A stretch of DNA of 7,278 nucleotides, taken from an uncultured Clostridia bacterium. GTDB taxonomy: Bacteria; Bacillota; Clostridia; Oscillospirales; Ruminococcaceae. Positions 5,731-7,278 of the stretch are shown here, piece after piece. The stretch covers positions 1 to 7,278 of the forward strand of contig CAMEQX010000064.1 of assembly GCA_945933905.1 (NCBI GenBank), in the 5' to 3' direction. Each line of letters begins with the position of its first letter. Position 1 is the first letter of the stretch. The translations under genes and the position numbers were made by a program. Below the pieces are notes generated by a model. That model saw only the letters and a list, made by a program, of their open reading frames with translations, made no database searches and had not been told where the DNA came from.

Positions 5731-5759
5731 TTGCAAAAAACTCAGTTTTATGGTAAAAT
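5731..5759 (+). promoter_or_regulatory. Sigma-A type promoter of pilD
   Basis: TTGCAA (5731-5736), a 17-nt spacer and TAAAAT (5754-5759) face pilD, with a start expected near 5766. The -35 and spacing are the same as in the pilin promoter. AAGGAGG (5778-5784) follows, 11 nt before the ATG. Confidence 0.8.
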
Positions 5760-5795
5760 AGGTTTATCAATTAAAATAAGGAGGCGGTCATTTTT

Positions 5796-6851
5796 ATGTC
5801 CGACATCGAAACCGTTGTTTATGCGGTTCTTGCGTTTATCTTTGGCTCCGTCATCGGCAGTTTCCTGAACGTTGTTATCCTTCGCACTCCCCTCAAGCAG
5901 TCCATCATCACCGAGCCCTCGCACTGCTTTTCGTGCGGTCATCGGCTTGCGTGGTATGATATGTTCCCGATTTTCAGCTGGATTTTCCTTCGCGGAAAAT
6001 GCCGCTACTGCAAGAGCAAAATCTCTCCGCGCTATATGATTGTTGAGGCAGCAACCGCCTGCTTTTACTGTCTTGCGTTTATTGCTTTTCGCTTTATCTG
6101 GGACTTTGACGTCTGGAAGCTCGTCTTTTCGGCAATCCTTTTCCCGCTTTTAATCGTGCTTTCCGCAATCGATATCGACCACTTTGAAATCCCTTACTGG
6201 TGCAGCATCTCAATAGCAGTCCTCGGAGGATTGTCATTTTTGCTGTTCCCCGACGAAATCGTTTGGTACGAGCGCCTTATCGCTTTCGGCATTGTGCTGG
6301 TGCTTTTCGCGATTATGGTTCTTGTCGGAGGAATGGGCGGCGGCGACCTTCAGCTTATGTGCGGTGCCGCGCTTTTGCTTGGATATAAGGTTTTTGTCGC
6401 GCTCTTTATCGGTATCCTCTTCGGCGCGGTTTATGGAACAATCAAGAAATTCCGCGATAAAAAGGACGAGCGCGTCATCGGGCATACTATTAAAGGTATA
6501 GCCGAGAAATGGTATCAAAATCAGCTTGACCGCGAAATCGGTTTTGTGATGGACGGTCACGATGATGTTATTGTCGGTAGTATAAGCGAGGGAAATCCCG
6601 ATATCGAGTGGGAATTCCTCGAGGAGAAGGTCTGGAAGGGCTTGCCCGAGAAGGCTAAGCTCACGCAGACGCTCCGTGAGAAGATTAAAGATGAACGAGA
6701 AGGCGGCTTCAAAATCTACATAAAAGGCGATACGGTCGAGAAGGTGAAATACTCTCGCAGAATGGTTTTCGGACCTTTCCTTTCACTCGGTATCGCTGCC
6801 GCGTGGTTTGTCGGTTCGTTCATTTTGAATTGGTATATGGGTTTGTTCTGA
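5796..6851 (+). CDS. pilD: PilD, prepilin peptidase and N-methyltransferase, with a large C-terminal insertion
   Basis: This 351-residue inner-membrane aspartyl protease (family A24) cuts the prepilin leader after Gly and methylates the new N-terminus. The N-terminal helix ends in FGSVIGSFLNVVILRTP (16-32), the family signature. A cytoplasmic domain carries two zinc-binding pairs, C44/C47 and C69/C72, usual in bifunctional enzymes. Catalytic aspartates are D126 (in AIDIDHFEIP) and D184 (in the GxGD motif GGGDLQL). Several hydrophobic segments lie between about 80 and 213. The usual short loop before the last helix is replaced by a charged stretch of about 100 residues (219-320). The normal ending RRMVFGPFLSLG then resumes at 321. 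Family members are mostly 250-290 residues, so the extra length is accounted for by this insertion. The residue after the first motif's IP is Tyr where Asp is common. The gene is divergent from pilB, convergent with the next gene, and has its own promoter and terminator. Confidence 0.95.
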   Translation: MSDIETVVYAVLAFIFGSVIGSFLNVVILRTPLKQSIITEPSHCFSCGHRLAWYDMFPIFSWIFLRGKCRYCKSKISPRYMIVEAATACFYCLAFIAFRFIWDFDVWKLVFSAILFPLLIVLSAIDIDHFEIPYWCSISIAVLGGLSFLLFPDEIVWYERLIAFGIVLVLFAIMVLVGGMGGGDLQLMCGAALLLGYKVFVALFIGILFGAVYGTIKKFRDKKDERVIGHTIKGIAEKWYQNQLDREIGFVMDGHDDVIVGSISEGNPDIEWEFLEEKVWKGLPEKAKLTQTLREKIKDEREGGFKIYIKGDTVEKVKYSRRMVFGPFLSLGIAAAWFVGSFILNWYMGLF

Positions 6852-6875
6852 TTGCTCAGAAAAATTCAGCAAATC

Positions 6876-6904
6876 TTCGGGGCGAAATTCGCCCCGAATT
6901 TTTT
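6876..6904 (+). terminator. Strong Rho-independent terminator of pilD
   Basis: TTCGGGGCG (6876-6884) pairs with CGCCCCGAA (6890-6898) around the loop AAATT, followed by TTTTTT (6899-6904). It is 25 nt after the pilD stop. The convergent gene ends at 6917, so the hairpin lies beyond its stop as well, but on that strand the T's after the stem are sparse, so termination there would be weaker. Confidence 0.9.
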
Positions 6905-6916
6905 GCCGAAAAGTCA

Positions 6917-7246
6917 TTAAGTTGTCGAGGAAGACGTTCCCGGAACAATCTCAGAAGCCGTAGATTTTCTTGCCACATAGTAGATAAACGTTGTGCTATG
7001 CGGGTCTTCGCTTTCCAACGATTTGATGTCATAGAACTTGTAGGTTCCATCTTCGTTGATTTTGCTCTTGATTGTGGCATATTCCGTGTAGCCTACGCCA
7101 ATAAACTCCGGACCAATCATATCCTGGTTTGAGTAAACCTCAGCTGTAATCTTGATTGCCGGAACAGGTTTCTTTTCGTCCGGGTCAGACGTCGAAGAAT
7201 CATCGCTTGAACCGGTGGGAGCCACGTCGGTTCCCAGAAGTTGCTC
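6917..7246 (-). CDS. C-terminal fragment of an unrecognised protein, truncated by adapter sequence
   Basis: The frame ends with TAA at 6919-6917 and is open to the right edge; 109 genuine residues are visible before the adapter. A GTG at 7225 could be mistaken for a start, but the frame continues upstream through EQLLGTD, so the true start lies outside. The visible part opens with a Ser/Asp-rich, low-complexity linker (APTGSSDDSSTSDPDEKKP), followed by a compact stretch of alternating hydrophobic and polar residues, probably beta-rich, containing IGPEFIGVGYTEYATI and TTFIYYVARK. It ends in a Ser/Thr tail. No cysteine, signal or membrane segment is visible. I do not recognise a family. Its position beside pilD, convergent with it, makes a pilus or surface role possible (for example a PilO-like or exported component), but that is a guess from context only. 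Confidence 0.7.
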   Translation of the reverse strand, partial: EQLLGTDVAPTGSSDDSSTSDPDEKKPVPAIKITAEVYSNQDMIGPEFIGVGYTEYATIKSKINEDGTYKFYDIKSLESEDPHSTTFIYYVARKSTASEIVPGTSSSTT

Positions 7247-7247
7247 G

Positions 7248-7278
7248 AGATCGGAAGAGCGTCGTGTAGGGAAAGAGT
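7248..7278. other. Illumina sequencing adapter left at the contig end (artefact)
   Basis: From 7248 the sequence begins AGATCGGAAGAGC and continues as the reverse complement of the standard TruSeq read-1 adapter to the last base. On the minus strand it encodes SFPTRRSSDL in frame with the partial gene, a peptide well known as adapter contamination in predicted proteins. Genomic sequence ends at about 7247. Confidence 0.97.

Noticed and set aside
7223..7225. GTG as the start of a complete 102-residue gene
   Set aside because: The frame is open upstream through genuine sequence up to the adapter and there is no ribosome site; the gene is truncated, not complete.

Overview
The window is a type IV pilus (T4P) locus from what looks like a low-to-mid-GC Gram-positive bacterium of the Clostridia. 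The evidence is strong AGGAGG-type Shine-Dalgarno sites, TTGNNN-17-TATAAT-like promoters, and a pilin N-terminus with a lysine-rich leader and a GFTLVELVVVIAIIGVLAAIL core. That pilin style recalls the Pil-family proteins of Ruminococcus and relatives; the placement is from memory and not tested. The piece is probably a metagenomic contig, because its last 31 bases (7248-7278) are Illumina adapter and not genome.

Layout, left to right. 1-191 (-) is the N-terminal part of a PfkB-family sugar kinase, separated from the pilus genes by a terminator-like element at 221-259. 287-1051, 1134-1703 and 1810-2529 (all -) are three prepilins, transcribed in the order major-type pilin (1810-2529), second pilin (1134-1703), larger minor-type prepilin (287-1051). 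Both gaps between pilin genes hold stable hairpins without U-tracts. The pilin unit has its own strong promoter at 2657-2685 and a structured leader of about 120 nt. 2796-3884 (-) is the PilT retraction ATPase and 3905-5611 (-) the PilB extension ATPase, closely coupled. A 184-bp divergent spacer with a perfect palindrome (5707-5723) leads to 5796-6851 (+), the PilD prepilin peptidase. It ends in a strong terminator (6876-6904). 6917-7246 (-) is the C-terminal end of an unrecognised protein, cut by the adapter.

How they work together: PilD removes the short leaders from the three prepilins, PilB drives pilus polymerisation and PilT drives depolymerisation. The platform protein PilC and the PilM/N/O alignment proteins are not seen here and must be encoded elsewhere if the machine is complete.

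I see no undescribed system as a whole. The least ordinary points are a hydrophilic segment of about 100 residues inserted before the last membrane helix of PilD, the structured pilin leader RNA, the hairpins between the pilin genes, the palindrome between pilB and pilD, an Ala in place of Gly at the cleavage site of the second pilin, and the adapter read-through at the right end. I found no tRNA, rRNA, CRISPR array or insertion sequence. The longest gene-free stretch is 2530-2795 and it is covered by the promoter, leader and weak-hairpin entries.
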